DNA from: an uncultured Latescibacterota bacterium
GTDB lineage: Bacteria > Latescibacterota > UBA2968 > UBA8231
Length of the DNA stretch: 64,000 bases
Direction: 5' to 3'
Assembly (NCBI GenBank): GCA_951813615.1
Contig: OX638377.1
Span: 1,984,001 to 2,048,000, forward strand
Position 1 is the stretch's first letter; every line of letters begins with the position of its first letter. Of the stretch, positions 9,520-17,613 are shown in pieces. The notes under the pieces were generated by a model. The model made no database searches, was not told where the DNA came from, and worked only from the letters and a program-made list of their open reading frames with translations. The position numbers and the translations under genes were made by a program.

Positions 9520-10682
9520 ACTGGGACGAGGAGCACAGCACCATTATCGCCGGGCTAGACTTGGGCACGACCAAGGTCTGCGTTGTCGTGGCCGAGCAGA
9601 CCGCCGAGCGGCCGCTGCGGGTTATTGGTATGGGCCAGCATCCCTCAGAGGGGATCCAGCGCGGGGCGATTGTGGATGCGGAGAAGACCGTGTACGCCAT
9701 TGGCGAGGCCATCCGCCAAGCGGAACTGAGGGCCGGGGTCGAAATCGACTCGGTGTACGCTGGCATTTCCGGCGAATACATCGCCGGCCTCAACAGCACG
9801 GGGATGGTGGCGGTCGGCAGCGAAGGTGGCTGGATCGGAGCACAGGACCGCGCCCGAGTTCTTTCGGCAGCCGGCGTGGTCAAAGTGCCCTTCGACTGCG
9901 AGGTGTTGCACGTTTTGCCCCAAGAATTTGTCGTCAATGGCCAGCGAGGCATTCTCGATCCCGTGGGCATGTATGGCGTGCGCTTAGAGGCCAGTGTCCA
10001 CGTAGTCACCAGCTCGGTTGCTGCAGTGCGGAATATCTGCCACAGCATCCTCCGCGCTGGCGTGGACGTGCGCAGTGTCGTTCTCGGGCCGCTCGCTTCG
10101 AGCTACGCCGTCCTCAGCGAGGACGAACAGCAGATGGGGGTCTGCCTGATCGACATCGGCGGCGGCACAACCGATGTGGTGGTCTTCGTTGGCAAGGGGT
10201 TGCGCCACTCGGGCATCATCGGGTTGGGTGGGCAGAACGCGACCAACGATATCGGCGTTGGATTGCGCACCACGCGGACTGAGGCCGAGCAGGTCAAGTG
10301 CACGGTCGCGTCTAACGAGGCGGTAGCTTACATCGTCGGGGCACGGATGGAGGAGATATTGGCGCTAGCCCGCAAGGAAGTCTATTCCGCGTTGCCCAAT
10401 GTCGAGTTAGGCGCGGGCATTGTCCTCACGGGCGGGGGAGCGCAGACCGCCGGAGTCGTGGCCTTGGCCGAGCGGGTCTTTGGCCTACCCGTGCGCTTGG
10501 GCGTTCCAGTCGGGTTGGTGGGGGGCGAAGAGTTGGCCAGCCCGCCGTATGCTACGGCGCTGGGTTTGCTCCTCTACGGAGCGGAGCAACAGCAGGAGAA
10601 GAACCAAAAAGGAGCGCAGGTGCTGGTCGAAGAGCCCTTCGATTCAGTTCTCGGGCGCGTAAAAAAGTGGTTACAACCATAG
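9516..10682 (+). CDS. ftsA: Divisome actin homologue FtsA
   Basis: Actin-like ATPase that tethers FtsZ to the membrane. The 388 residues begin with AGLDLGTTKVCVVV (phosphate-1 loop). Other signatures are DIGGGTTDVVVF (phosphate-2, near residues 210-222) and GIVLTGGGAQTAGV (adenosine loop). The last 15 residues (FDSVLGRVKKWLQP) form the amphipathic membrane-targeting helix expected of FtsA. The ATG overlaps the ftsQ stop. The end lies 42 bases before the ftsZ ATG. Confidence 0.95.
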   Translation: MNWDEEHSTIIAGLDLGTTKVCVVVAEQTAERPLRVIGMGQHPSEGIQRGAIVDAEKTVYAIGEAIRQAELRAGVEIDSVYAGISGEYIAGLNSTGMVAVGSEGGWIGAQDRARVLSAAGVVKVPFDCEVLHVLPQEFVVNGQRGILDPVGMYGVRLEASVHVVTSSVAAVRNICHSILRAGVDVRSVVLGPLASSYAVLSEDEQQMGVCLIDIGGGTTDVVVFVGKGLRHSGIIGLGGQNATNDIGVGLRTTRTEAEQVKCTVASNEAVAYIVGARMEEILALARKEVYSALPNVELGAGIVLTGGGAQTAGVVALAERVFGLPVRLGVPVGLVGGEELASPPYATALGLLLYGAEQQQEKNQKGAQVLVEEPFDSVLGRVKKWLQP

Positions 10683-10724
10683 GGACTAGCGGCGGTGTTG
10701 GTCCCAAAATCAAGGAGGAGTACC

Positions 10725-11939
10725 ATGGCAATTAGGTTAATCGATAATGAGCATCGGGCGCGAATCAAGGTCGTTGGCGTTGGTGGTAGCGGTGGCAATG
10801 CCATCAACCGCATGATCGAGTCCGGGATGCACGGCGTCGAATTTGTCGCTGTCAACACGGATGCGCAGGCGCTGGAAACCTCGCGGGCCGACTTTCCCAT
10901 TTGCATTGGCAGCAGCGTTACGCGGGGCTTGGGCGCTGGTGCCGATCCGACAGTGGGGCGGCAAGCCATTGAGGAAGACAAAGACAAAGTCTCCAAGCAG
11001 TTGCAGGATTCGGATCTGATCTTTATCACGGCTGGCATGGGCGGCGGCACGGGCACGGGGGTCGCGCCCATAGTCGCGGAAATCGCCCGCGATCAAGGAG
11101 CCCTGACAGTGGGTATCGTCACGGAGCCTTTCCGAATGGAAGGCTCCCCGCGGATGAAAAACGCCCGCAGCGGGATTGTCGAGCTAAAGGACCAAGTTGA
11201 CACCCTGATCACGATCAAAAACCAGCGCCTGCTAGAAGTCTGCGGCCGCGACACCACGCTCCAAGAGGCGTTTCTCAAGGCCGACGAAGTGCTGATGCAG
11301 GCCACGCGCGGCATTTCCGACCTGATTACGATCCCGGGCGAGATCAACCTCGACTTCAACGACGTGCGCACGGTGATTTCCAAGGGTGGGGACGCGATTA
11401 TGGGCCTCGGGGAGCACAGCGGCGAAGAGCGGGCCGAGCAGGCCACCCACAAGGCGATCAACAGCCCGCTTTTGGAGGACGTATCGATCGCCGGTGCCAA
11501 GGGCGTGTTGATCAATATCGCCGGCGACTCCAAGCTCACGCTCTACGAGACCAACGAGGTCATATCGCTGATCCACGAAGCCACCGGCTCGGATGCCGAG
11601 ATCATCTTCGGCACTGTGACCGACGATAGCCTAGCCGATAATATCCGCGTAACAGTCATAGCCACGGGCTTCAACACGAACAAGGGCGACGAAGCCGAGG
11701 CACCAGCTCGCGAACAAGAGGAGTCGACGCAAACCCAAGACGTGGATGCGGATCCGCTGACCATCGGCAGCCCAGTCATCGTCGGCAATGGGGGCACCTC
11801 GGGTACCTCCTTGGAAGTGCCCACGTATCTGCGCAACGGCAACAGCACGCCTCAGGAGCTTCCGGAGGAGTCGGTGCGTCCGGCAGCTGGGGACTTGGAT
11901 ATTCCCACCTTCCTGCGCCGCAAGATGAGCGCTTCATAG
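10725..11939 (+). CDS. ftsZ: Cell division tubulin homologue FtsZ
   Basis: GTPase that forms the Z-ring. The tubulin signature GMGGGTGTGVAPIVA lies around residues 104-118. The ATG at 10725 is preceded by AAGGAGGA four bases upstream and gives MAIRLIDNEHRARIKVVGVGG; an in-frame upstream codon at 10695 would add ten unconserved residues. The 404 residues end in an acidic linker and a C-terminal peptide DIPTFLRRK at 392-400, the FtsA-binding tail. A second similar motif, VPTYLRNG, occurs at 365-372, so the tail appears doubled. Confidence 0.97.
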   Translation: MAIRLIDNEHRARIKVVGVGGSGGNAINRMIESGMHGVEFVAVNTDAQALETSRADFPICIGSSVTRGLGAGADPTVGRQAIEEDKDKVSKQLQDSDLIFITAGMGGGTGTGVAPIVAEIARDQGALTVGIVTEPFRMEGSPRMKNARSGIVELKDQVDTLITIKNQRLLEVCGRDTTLQEAFLKADEVLMQATRGISDLITIPGEINLDFNDVRTVISKGGDAIMGLGEHSGEERAEQATHKAINSPLLEDVSIAGAKGVLINIAGDSKLTLYETNEVISLIHEATGSDAEIIFGTVTDDSLADNIRVTVIATGFNTNKGDEAEAPAREQEESTQTQDVDADPLTIGSPVIVGNGGTSGTSLEVPTYLRNGNSTPQELPEESVRPAAGDLDIPTFLRRKMSAS

Positions 11940-12026
11940 GGCGGTTGTCGCGCGCGGGCGATTTGGCTTATTTTAACGTTTGATCGTTACTGTGCGCGAT
12001 AGAATTTGCAGGGAGGGTATTTTTAG

Positions 12027-12482
12027 ATGGCAGATATTCGCGTTGGCGTAATCATGGGCAGTACCTCGGATGAGGACATCATGCGCAAGGGCGCGGCGGT
12101 ACTCGAAGAGCTAGGCCTCGGCTACGAGATGGTCGTATCTTCGGCCCACCGCAACCCCGAGCGCACCGCGGCTTGGGCCAGCGAGGCGGCTGGCCGCGGC
12201 CTCAAGGTGATCATTGCCGGTGCCGGCTTAGCCGCAGCCCTGCCCGGCGTGGTGGCGGCGCATACGACCTTGCCGGTCATCGGAGTCCCCATTGCCTCGG
12301 GTGCGCTCCGTGGAGTCGATTCTCTCTACTCCATCGTGCAGATGCCTCCGGGAATCCCGGTGGCGACCGTCGGCATTGACAACGCCCGCAATGCAGCCAT
12401 GCTGGCCGCCCAAATCATCGCCCTATCCGACGAGGCGGTTGCCCAGGCCATTGAAACTTATCGCGCACAGTGGAATTCTTAA
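12027..12482 (+). CDS. purE: N5-carboxyaminoimidazole ribonucleotide mutase PurE
   Basis: De novo purine enzyme converting N5-CAIR to CAIR. The 151 residues carry the N-terminal [14 protein letters not shown], the active-site [10 protein letters not shown] near residue 40, and [20 protein letters not shown], which identify class I PurE (needing PurK) rather than the class II AIR carboxylase. The usual AGGAAHLPG loop reads [11 protein letters not shown], slightly divergent. GGGAGGG lies about ten bases before the ATG. purK is not adjacent. Confidence 0.93.
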   Translation: MADIRVGVIMGSTSDEDIMRKGAAVLEELGLGYEMVVSSAHRNPERTAAWASEAAGRGLKVIIAGAGLAAALPGVVAAHTTLPVIGVPIASGALRGVDSLYSIVQMPPGIPVATVGIDNARNAAMLAAQIIALSDEAVAQAIETYRAQWNS

Positions 12483-12489
12483 GACCACA

Positions 12490-12517
12490 GTAGGAGCGAC
12501 CGGCCGGTCGCCCTTAC
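12490..12517. repeat. 28-base palindromic element between purE and kptA
   Basis: An almost perfect loopless palindrome centred on GCGACCGGCCGGTCGC (12496-12511), extended by GTAGG on the left and CTTAC on the right with one mismatch and one G-T pair. GC-rich palindromes of this type are common interspersed repeats in bacterial genomes. Only one copy is in this window, so its repeat status is inferred. It could also end or protect the purE transcript, although no T-run follows. Confidence 0.6.
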
Positions 12518-12546
12518 ATCATAATGCTGAAAGGACGCGATGAGCA

Positions 12547-13170
12547 GTGGCCAATACAAGTCGCATTTCCAAGTTGCTTTCGCTGATGCTCAGGCATCGG
12601 CCCGACGAATTTGGACTGGAGATTGATGCTTACGGCTACGCGCCGTTGGATCAGGTGGTACAAGGAGTACAAGAACGCTACGCCGAGGTGGCCGAAACCG
12701 AAATCGTCGACCTCGTCAAGGCCCCGAAGCAGTATCGCTTTGAACTGAATGAGTTCGGCATCCGCGCGCTGTACGGGCACAGTTTTTTCGTCGATATGGA
12801 CGGCGAGCCTATGGACCCGCCGCCCGAGCAGCTCTACATGGGCACGACCCGCAGCGCGGCCCAGGGCTTTGCCCGTGAGGGCATTTCCCCGGGCGATCGC
12901 TACTACGTGCATCTGTCGCTGACGCGCGAGGCGGCCGAGTCGCACAGCCACCAACGCGATACCCCCTGCGTGGTGGAGATTCTCGCGGCCAAGGCCCACG
13001 AGGAGGGCTGTCGCTTTTTTGCTCGCGGCGCGGTGGTGCTAACCGAAGAAATCCCAGCCAGTTGCATCGGCCCCATTCACGGCAGTCAACAGCAGCCCCT
13101 CGGCGTCGCCCAGATGCCAGCGCCTGGCGACGTAAGCTACGGCCGCAAGCCTCGCTTTTCGGCCCGTTGA
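12547..13170 (+). CDS. kptA: RNA 2'-phosphotransferase, Tpt1/KptA family
   Basis: Predicted NAD+-dependent enzyme that moves an internal RNA 2'-phosphate to NAD+, giving ADP-ribose 1''-2''-cyclic phosphate. The N-terminal winged-helix motif SKLLSLMLRHRPDEFGL and the later FGIRALYGHS, LYMGTTRSAAQ and VHLSLT follow the order of Tpt1/KptA signatures. The start is a GTG; an ATG seven bases earlier is in another frame and soon stops. AAGGA lies about 11 bases upstream. The eukaryotic role is tRNA splicing; the bacterial substrate is not generally known. glnB starts nine bases after the stop. Confidence 0.92.
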   Translation: MANTSRISKLLSLMLRHRPDEFGLEIDAYGYAPLDQVVQGVQERYAEVAETEIVDLVKAPKQYRFELNEFGIRALYGHSFFVDMDGEPMDPPPEQLYMGTTRSAAQGFAREGISPGDRYYVHLSLTREAAESHSHQRDTPCVVEILAAKAHEEGCRFFARGAVVLTEEIPASCIGPIHGSQQQPLGVAQMPAPGDVSYGRKPRFSAR

Positions 13171-13179
13171 GAGGATGCC

Positions 13180-13518
13180 GTGAAAAACATCGTGGCCTTT
13201 ATCAAGCCCTTCAAACTCGACGAAGTCAAAAGCTCCTTGGCTGCGATTGGCCTCGTTGGAATGTCGGTCAGTGAGGTGCGCGGCTGCGGTCGCCAGCGCG
13301 GCCACAGCGAAATCTACCGCGGGGCCGAGTACCAACTCGACTTCATGCCCAAAATTCGCATTGAGTTGGCCGTCGGCGATGGCCAACTCGACGAAGCGGT
13401 GGAGGCCATTATGCAGTCGGCTGCCACCGGTGAAGTCGGCGATGGCAAGATCTTCGTTTCCGAACTGGTCGAGGCCATCCGCATCCGCACCGGCGAAACC
13501 GGCGAAACCGCCCTCTGA
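13180..13518 (+). CDS. glnB: Nitrogen regulatory protein P-II
   Basis: Trimeric sensor of ATP/ADP and 2-oxoglutarate that controls nitrogen assimilation. Its 112 residues are the standard length. The N-terminus KNIVAFIKPFKLDEVKSSL and the T-loop (about 37-55) are typical, and Tyr51, the uridylylation site of proteobacterial GlnB, is kept in RGAEYQL. The B-loop TGEVGDGKIFV and C-terminal IRIRTGE are present. The GTG start has GAGAGG about six bases before it. It sits directly upstream of glnE, which fits P-II control of glutamine synthetase adenylylation. Confidence 0.95.
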   Translation: MKNIVAFIKPFKLDEVKSSLAAIGLVGMSVSEVRGCGRQRGHSEIYRGAEYQLDFMPKIRIELAVGDGQLDEAVEAIMQSAATGEVGDGKIFVSELVEAIRIRTGETGETAL

Positions 13519-13529
13519 AGTCCCCGGCA

Positions 13530-16529
13530 GTGCCCTCTGCATTGGAACTGGCCCGTCGCGCCCTCGCTGCCGACGCGGCCAAAGCCCTTGATCCACTAGC
13601 GCAATTGGGTTTTGCCGATCCGGTCCAGGCCCTAGAGACCTTGGACCGGATCGGCAGTCCGCCGCAAACCGCGCCGCTGCCAGCTCTTGCCTTGGCCGAG
13701 TTGGCCGCAACGGGCCAGCCAGACGAAGGGCTGCAGCAGTTGACGCGCTTGGCCATGGGGTACGGCAGCCCGCGAGCCCTTTTTTCTCACTTGGAAGCCG
13801 ACCCCGTCCTGTGCCGACGCTTGGTGCAGATCGTGAGCCACAGCACCTTCCTCGCCGACATCTTGGTGCGCAATACCGAATTTATGCTGTGGCTGTTGGC
13901 CGAGACTCCGCACCTAGTCGAGTCGCCGGAGCGGAGTGACCTAGGGCAGATTTTGCGCGCCGATATCGATCATGTCTCCGAGCCCGAGGAGCGTTTAGAG
14001 GTATTGCGGCGGGTGCATCGGCGCGAATTTTTGCGCATTGGTGCCGCCGAAGTCCTCGGCACCAAGCCAGTCGCGGAAATTGGGAGAGAGCTGGCCGACT
14101 TAGCCGACGTGGTGGTCGAGTTGGCCCTCGAAACATGCGAGCACGCCTTATGGGAGGAACACGGACAGCCGCTGGATGAGCGCGGCCGTCCAGCGCGTTT
14201 CCTCGTCGTTGGCTTGGGCAAATACGGTGGGCAGGAGTTAAACTACAGCTCGGACATCGACTTAATTTTCGTATGGGATGGCGAGGGCGAGACGCAACCC
14301 GAGGGAGAGGGGACGTCGCTGGAGAACAGCGAGTTTTTCCGTCGCTTGGGCCAGCGCCTAGTCCAAGTGCTGACCGAGGCGACCAAGGAAGGGTTTTTCT
14401 ACCGCGTCGATATGCGGCTCCGCCCCGAGGGCACAAGCGGCACCTTGACTCACTCGTTGCGCGCTAGTTGGACTTATTACGAGACGCGCGGAGAACTGTG
14501 GGAGCGGCAGATGCTGATCAAGGCTCGGCGCGTGGCGGGCTCGCAGACGCTGGGCAAGCAATACGAGGCTATGCTCCGGCCCTTTGTCTACCCGGCCCAC
14601 TTCCACTCCGCACCGCACGAGGAAATCCGCCGGATTAAGGAGCGGATCGAGGCGAGTATCCGCGAGCGCCCCCGCGGCGAAAACAACATCAAGCTGCAAG
14701 CGGGCGGGATCCGCGACATCGAATTCATCGTCCAGTGTCTGCAACTGCTCTACGGCGGCATCCATCCCCAAGCGCGCATCCACAACACGCTGGCTGCCAT
14801 CGATCGCTTGGCCGAGGTGTCGGCCTTGACTGCGGCCGAGGCCCGTGCGCTAAAGAACGCGTACGAGTTTTTTCGCCGGGTTGAGAACCTACTGCAAATT
14901 GCCTCTGGCCGTCCTGACTACGCCGTCCCAGAAGATGCGCGCGCCTTGGCCCTGATCATGGGCTATGAAGATGCACGGACCTTTGCCAGCGCACTAGCCG
15001 GGCATCGGCTGCGGGTGCGCCGGCTGTTTGCTGCGCTATTTTACAGCGACGCGGCGGCTCCGCGTGCACCGACGTGGCTTTTGGAAGTCGAAAATGGCAG
15101 CGAGACAGCACAAGCCGACTTGGTGGCGCGGGGATTTGTCGATGGGGCCGCCGCACATCGCCGCTTGCAGCGGCTGGCGGCCATGGGCCTGTTGATGAGC
15201 GGGAGCGGTGCGCACTTTGAGGCTCTGTTGCCGGAATTGCTGAATTCGCTGGCCGCGGCTCCCGACCCGGATCAAGGGCTTTTGCGCTTCACCCAGCTAG
15301 TCGAGGCATATGGTGCGCCAGGTGCTTTGTACTCCTTGTTGCAAGAGCACACAGGCTTCCGCACCTTGCTCATTTCCATCTGTGGCTCAAGCCGCTTCCT
15401 CGCCGATCTTTTGCGCCGCGACCCGGCTTTGTTAGACAACTTAGTTAGCCAAGCCAGCCAGGAGTTGGAGCCTAGGTTGGTGCGCGGCGATTTGCACGCC
15501 ATCGCGCGGATGCAGAACCAAGCCCTCCTGCGGATTGGGGCCGACGACCTGATGGGGTTGGCGACGGAAGAGGAGACCTTCCTGCGGCTGACGGAGTTGG
15601 GTGAAGACGTGTTGCAAGCGGTCTATCGGCTGGCTTGGCGTCCGTTGGTGCGGCGGTGGGGCAAGCCGCGCAGCCGGCAGGGCCGCGACGTGGGCTTCGC
15701 CGTACTGGCCGCGGGCAAGTTTGGGGGCCGCGAGGTAGATTTCGGCTCGGATTTAGATTTGTTTTTCGTGTACGAAAGCGACGGCAAGACGCGACGCGGC
15801 GTGCCCAATAGCGTATTTTTCACCGAGTTCAGCCAAGATCTTATTGCCCTGTTGGCCGAGCAAGGGCTATACTCGGTGGATGCGCGACTGCGGCCCGAAG
15901 GGGCTAGCGCCCCCATGGCTATCTCGTTGGTTGGCTACCGCCGTTACTTGGCGCAGCGGGCGGCTACTTGGGAGCGGCTGGCGCTGAGTCGCGCCCGCCA
16001 AGTGGCCGGCGATGCCGAGTTCGGCACGCGGGTCTTGCGGGCGATTGAGCGCTTCGTGTACAGTCGGGAAGTGGACGCGGCCTTGGTCGCGCAGATGCAG
16101 GAGATGCGCCAGCGGATGGAGCCGCAGGGCAAACGCCAAACGCGCATCAACATCAAGCGCGGCCCGGGTGGCATCGTCGATGTCGAGTTTGTGGCGCAGA
16201 TACTCGTACTCAAGTGGGGCTATCGAGACCGGGACTTGCGCGTGGGCAGCACGAGACGCGCGCTGCAACTGCTTGTTGAACAGGGCTGTTTAGACCCGGA
16301 GCAGGGCCATTTTCTCCTCGATGCGTACGAGTATCTGCGGGCCGTGGAAAAGGGCATGCGTCTCGCTAGCGAACAGGCTAGCGACGCCCTGCCGACCGGC
16401 CGAGAGTTGGAAATTTTGAGCCGCGCTCTCGGCACCAAAGACGTAGCGACTTTCCAAGGCGAAGTGGAAACATGCATGCGGCAGACGCGGCGCGTATTCT
16501 CGACCGTATTCGCCGAATTGACCAACTGA
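13530..16529 (+). CDS. glnE: Bifunctional glutamine synthetase adenylyltransferase/deadenylylase GlnE
   Basis: Adds or removes AMP on glutamine synthetase under P-II control. The 999 residues are near the family length and contain two nucleotidyltransferase domains. The N-terminal deadenylylase has GKYGGQELNYSSDIDLIF near residue 230; the C-terminal adenylyltransferase has GKFGGREVDFGSDLDLFF near 728. Each is followed by a helical domain with an IKLQAGGIRDIEF or IKRGPGGIVDVEF motif. The GTG at 13530 is 11 bases after glnB. No glnA or glnD is in the window. Confidence 0.95.
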   Translation: MPSALELARRALAADAAKALDPLAQLGFADPVQALETLDRIGSPPQTAPLPALALAELAATGQPDEGLQQLTRLAMGYGSPRALFSHLEADPVLCRRLVQIVSHSTFLADILVRNTEFMLWLLAETPHLVESPERSDLGQILRADIDHVSEPEERLEVLRRVHRREFLRIGAAEVLGTKPVAEIGRELADLADVVVELALETCEHALWEEHGQPLDERGRPARFLVVGLGKYGGQELNYSSDIDLIFVWDGEGETQPEGEGTSLENSEFFRRLGQRLVQVLTEATKEGFFYRVDMRLRPEGTSGTLTHSLRASWTYYETRGELWERQMLIKARRVAGSQTLGKQYEAMLRPFVYPAHFHSAPHEEIRRIKERIEASIRERPRGENNIKLQAGGIRDIEFIVQCLQLLYGGIHPQARIHNTLAAIDRLAEVSALTAAEARALKNAYEFFRRVENLLQIASGRPDYAVPEDARALALIMGYEDARTFASALAGHRLRVRRLFAALFYSDAAAPRAPTWLLEVENGSETAQADLVARGFVDGAAAHRRLQRLAAMGLLMSGSGAHFEALLPELLNSLAAAPDPDQGLLRFTQLVEAYGAPGALYSLLQEHTGFRTLLISICGSSRFLADLLRRDPALLDNLVSQASQELEPRLVRGDLHAIARMQNQALLRIGADDLMGLATEEETFLRLTELGEDVLQAVYRLAWRPLVRRWGKPRSRQGRDVGFAVLAAGKFGGREVDFGSDLDLFFVYESDGKTRRGVPNSVFFTEFSQDLIALLAEQGLYSVDARLRPEGASAPMAISLVGYRRYLAQRAATWERLALSRARQVAGDAEFGTRVLRAIERFVYSREVDAALVAQMQEMRQRMEPQGKRQTRINIKRGPGGIVDVEFVAQILVLKWGYRDRDLRVGSTRRALQLLVEQGCLDPEQGHFLLDAYEYLRAVEKGMRLASEQASDALPTGRELEILSRALGTKDVATFQGEVETCMRQTRRVFSTVFAELTN

Positions 16530-16541
16530 GGAGCACTTGAT

Positions 16542-17528
16542 ATGGATGGTATAAGCAAGGCCGCGCGCGTCGGCCAGATGATTATCGGAGTCGTGTATCT
16601 CGTCGCTGGGGCGATTAAGACGTGGGAGCCGGTGCTTTTTTATTGGGAGGCCATTCCCTATGCGCAGCTACTCGGGGTGGTGGAATGGGAGACCGCGTCG
16701 GCCGTCGCCAAGGCGGCCATTGTGTTGGGGCCGATTGAATTCTTACTCGGTTGGGCATTGCTGCTCAACTGGCAGCCGCGACTGTGCTTGCCGGTGGCGA
16801 CGGTGCTGATGGCCGCGTTCACCGCGCTGACGGCCAAGGCTTGGCACATGGGAGCCTCGATAGACTGCGGCTGCTTTGGTGCCCTCGTCGAGCGCGGGCC
16901 AAGAGAAGCGACAATAGAAGATAGCGTGATGTTGGCAGTGCTGCTATTTGCTTGGTGGGGAATGCGCCGCAGTGCAAACGCCGCGCCCGTAGTTGATCGG
17001 CCCAATTGGTGGGGGACCGGTGGCGCGCCCGTCTGGCCGCAGACGAGTCGGATGGTGTTAGGCGCACTCGTCGTTGGACTGGCGGTAGGCGGGGTGCGGT
17101 TTTTCCCCGAGCTAGAGCGCATTTCGCAGTCGGACCTCAAAAGCGGGGTGCGGCTCTCCGGTTTGGCACTTAAAGGTGTGGATGTCAATCTGATGCAGGG
17201 CGAGTACCTAATCGAATTGTTCAGCCCCACGTGTATCCACTGCAAAAACGCCGTGCCCAAGATGAACGTCATCGCCCAAGACCCCCAGTTGCCACGACTC
17301 ATTGCCCTGACGAGTTTCGCGCAGGATGCACCGCAAATGATTGACTTCAAGAAGCAACTGCAACCGCGCTTTGACATTGCCACCATATCGCTAACGGACT
17401 TTCGTCGCCTAACCTTTGGCCACGGCTTTCCGCGTTTGGCCTATATCGCCGACGGGGTGGTGCAGCAGGTGTGGGAGAGCAACTACATGCCGACGCAAGC
17501 GCGGCTGCGAAAAATTATGGGTTCTTAG
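16542..17528 (+). CDS. MauE/DoxX-like membrane domain fused to a thioredoxin-like domain
   Basis: A 328-residue predicted redox membrane protein. The N-terminal part (about 1-150) has four hydrophobic segments of the MauE/DoxX type and a DCGCFG motif with cysteines at 109 and 111. After a further helix near 170-185, a periplasmic thioredoxin-like domain carries CIHC (Cys231, Cys234), a CxxC redox site. MauE-like proteins pass disulfides or electrons across the membrane, so the fusion suggests one polypeptide that reduces or oxidises exported proteins; the partner is unknown. It starts 12 bases after glnE, but its function need not be related. Confidence 0.8.
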   Translation: MDGISKAARVGQMIIGVVYLVAGAIKTWEPVLFYWEAIPYAQLLGVVEWETASAVAKAAIVLGPIEFLLGWALLLNWQPRLCLPVATVLMAAFTALTAKAWHMGASIDCGCFGALVERGPREATIEDSVMLAVLLFAWWGMRRSANAAPVVDRPNWWGTGGAPVWPQTSRMVLGALVVGLAVGGVRFFPELERISQSDLKSGVRLSGLALKGVDVNLMQGEYLIELFSPTCIHCKNAVPKMNVIAQDPQLPRLIALTSFAQDAPQMIDFKKQLQPRFDIATISLTDFRRLTFGHGFPRLAYIADGVVQQVWESNYMPTQARLRKIMGS

Positions 17529-17537
17529 CACACGGAA

Positions 17538-17570
17538 GGGATTCTTCGACTTCGCTTCGCTCAGAATGAT
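17538..17570. repeat. Interspersed hairpin repeat, copy 1
   Basis: GGGATTCTTCGACTTCGC continues to TCAGAATGAT. The outer arms ATTCT (17541-17545) and AGAAT (17563-17567) pair. A second copy lies at 28989-29025, where the arms read ATGCT and AGCAT, so one base pair has changed on both sides. Both copies are intergenic and just downstream of a stop codon. It is probably a short non-autonomous repeat; transcript processing or termination is possible. Confidence 0.6.
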
Positions 17571-17613
17571 ATAGCAATACATTACAATATGAACGACTTA
17601 GGATGGTTATAGC

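Noticed and set aside
11940..12026. Possible terminator or promoter between ftsZ and purE
   Set aside because: Only a four-base-pair stem and poorly spaced promoter-like hexamers were found.
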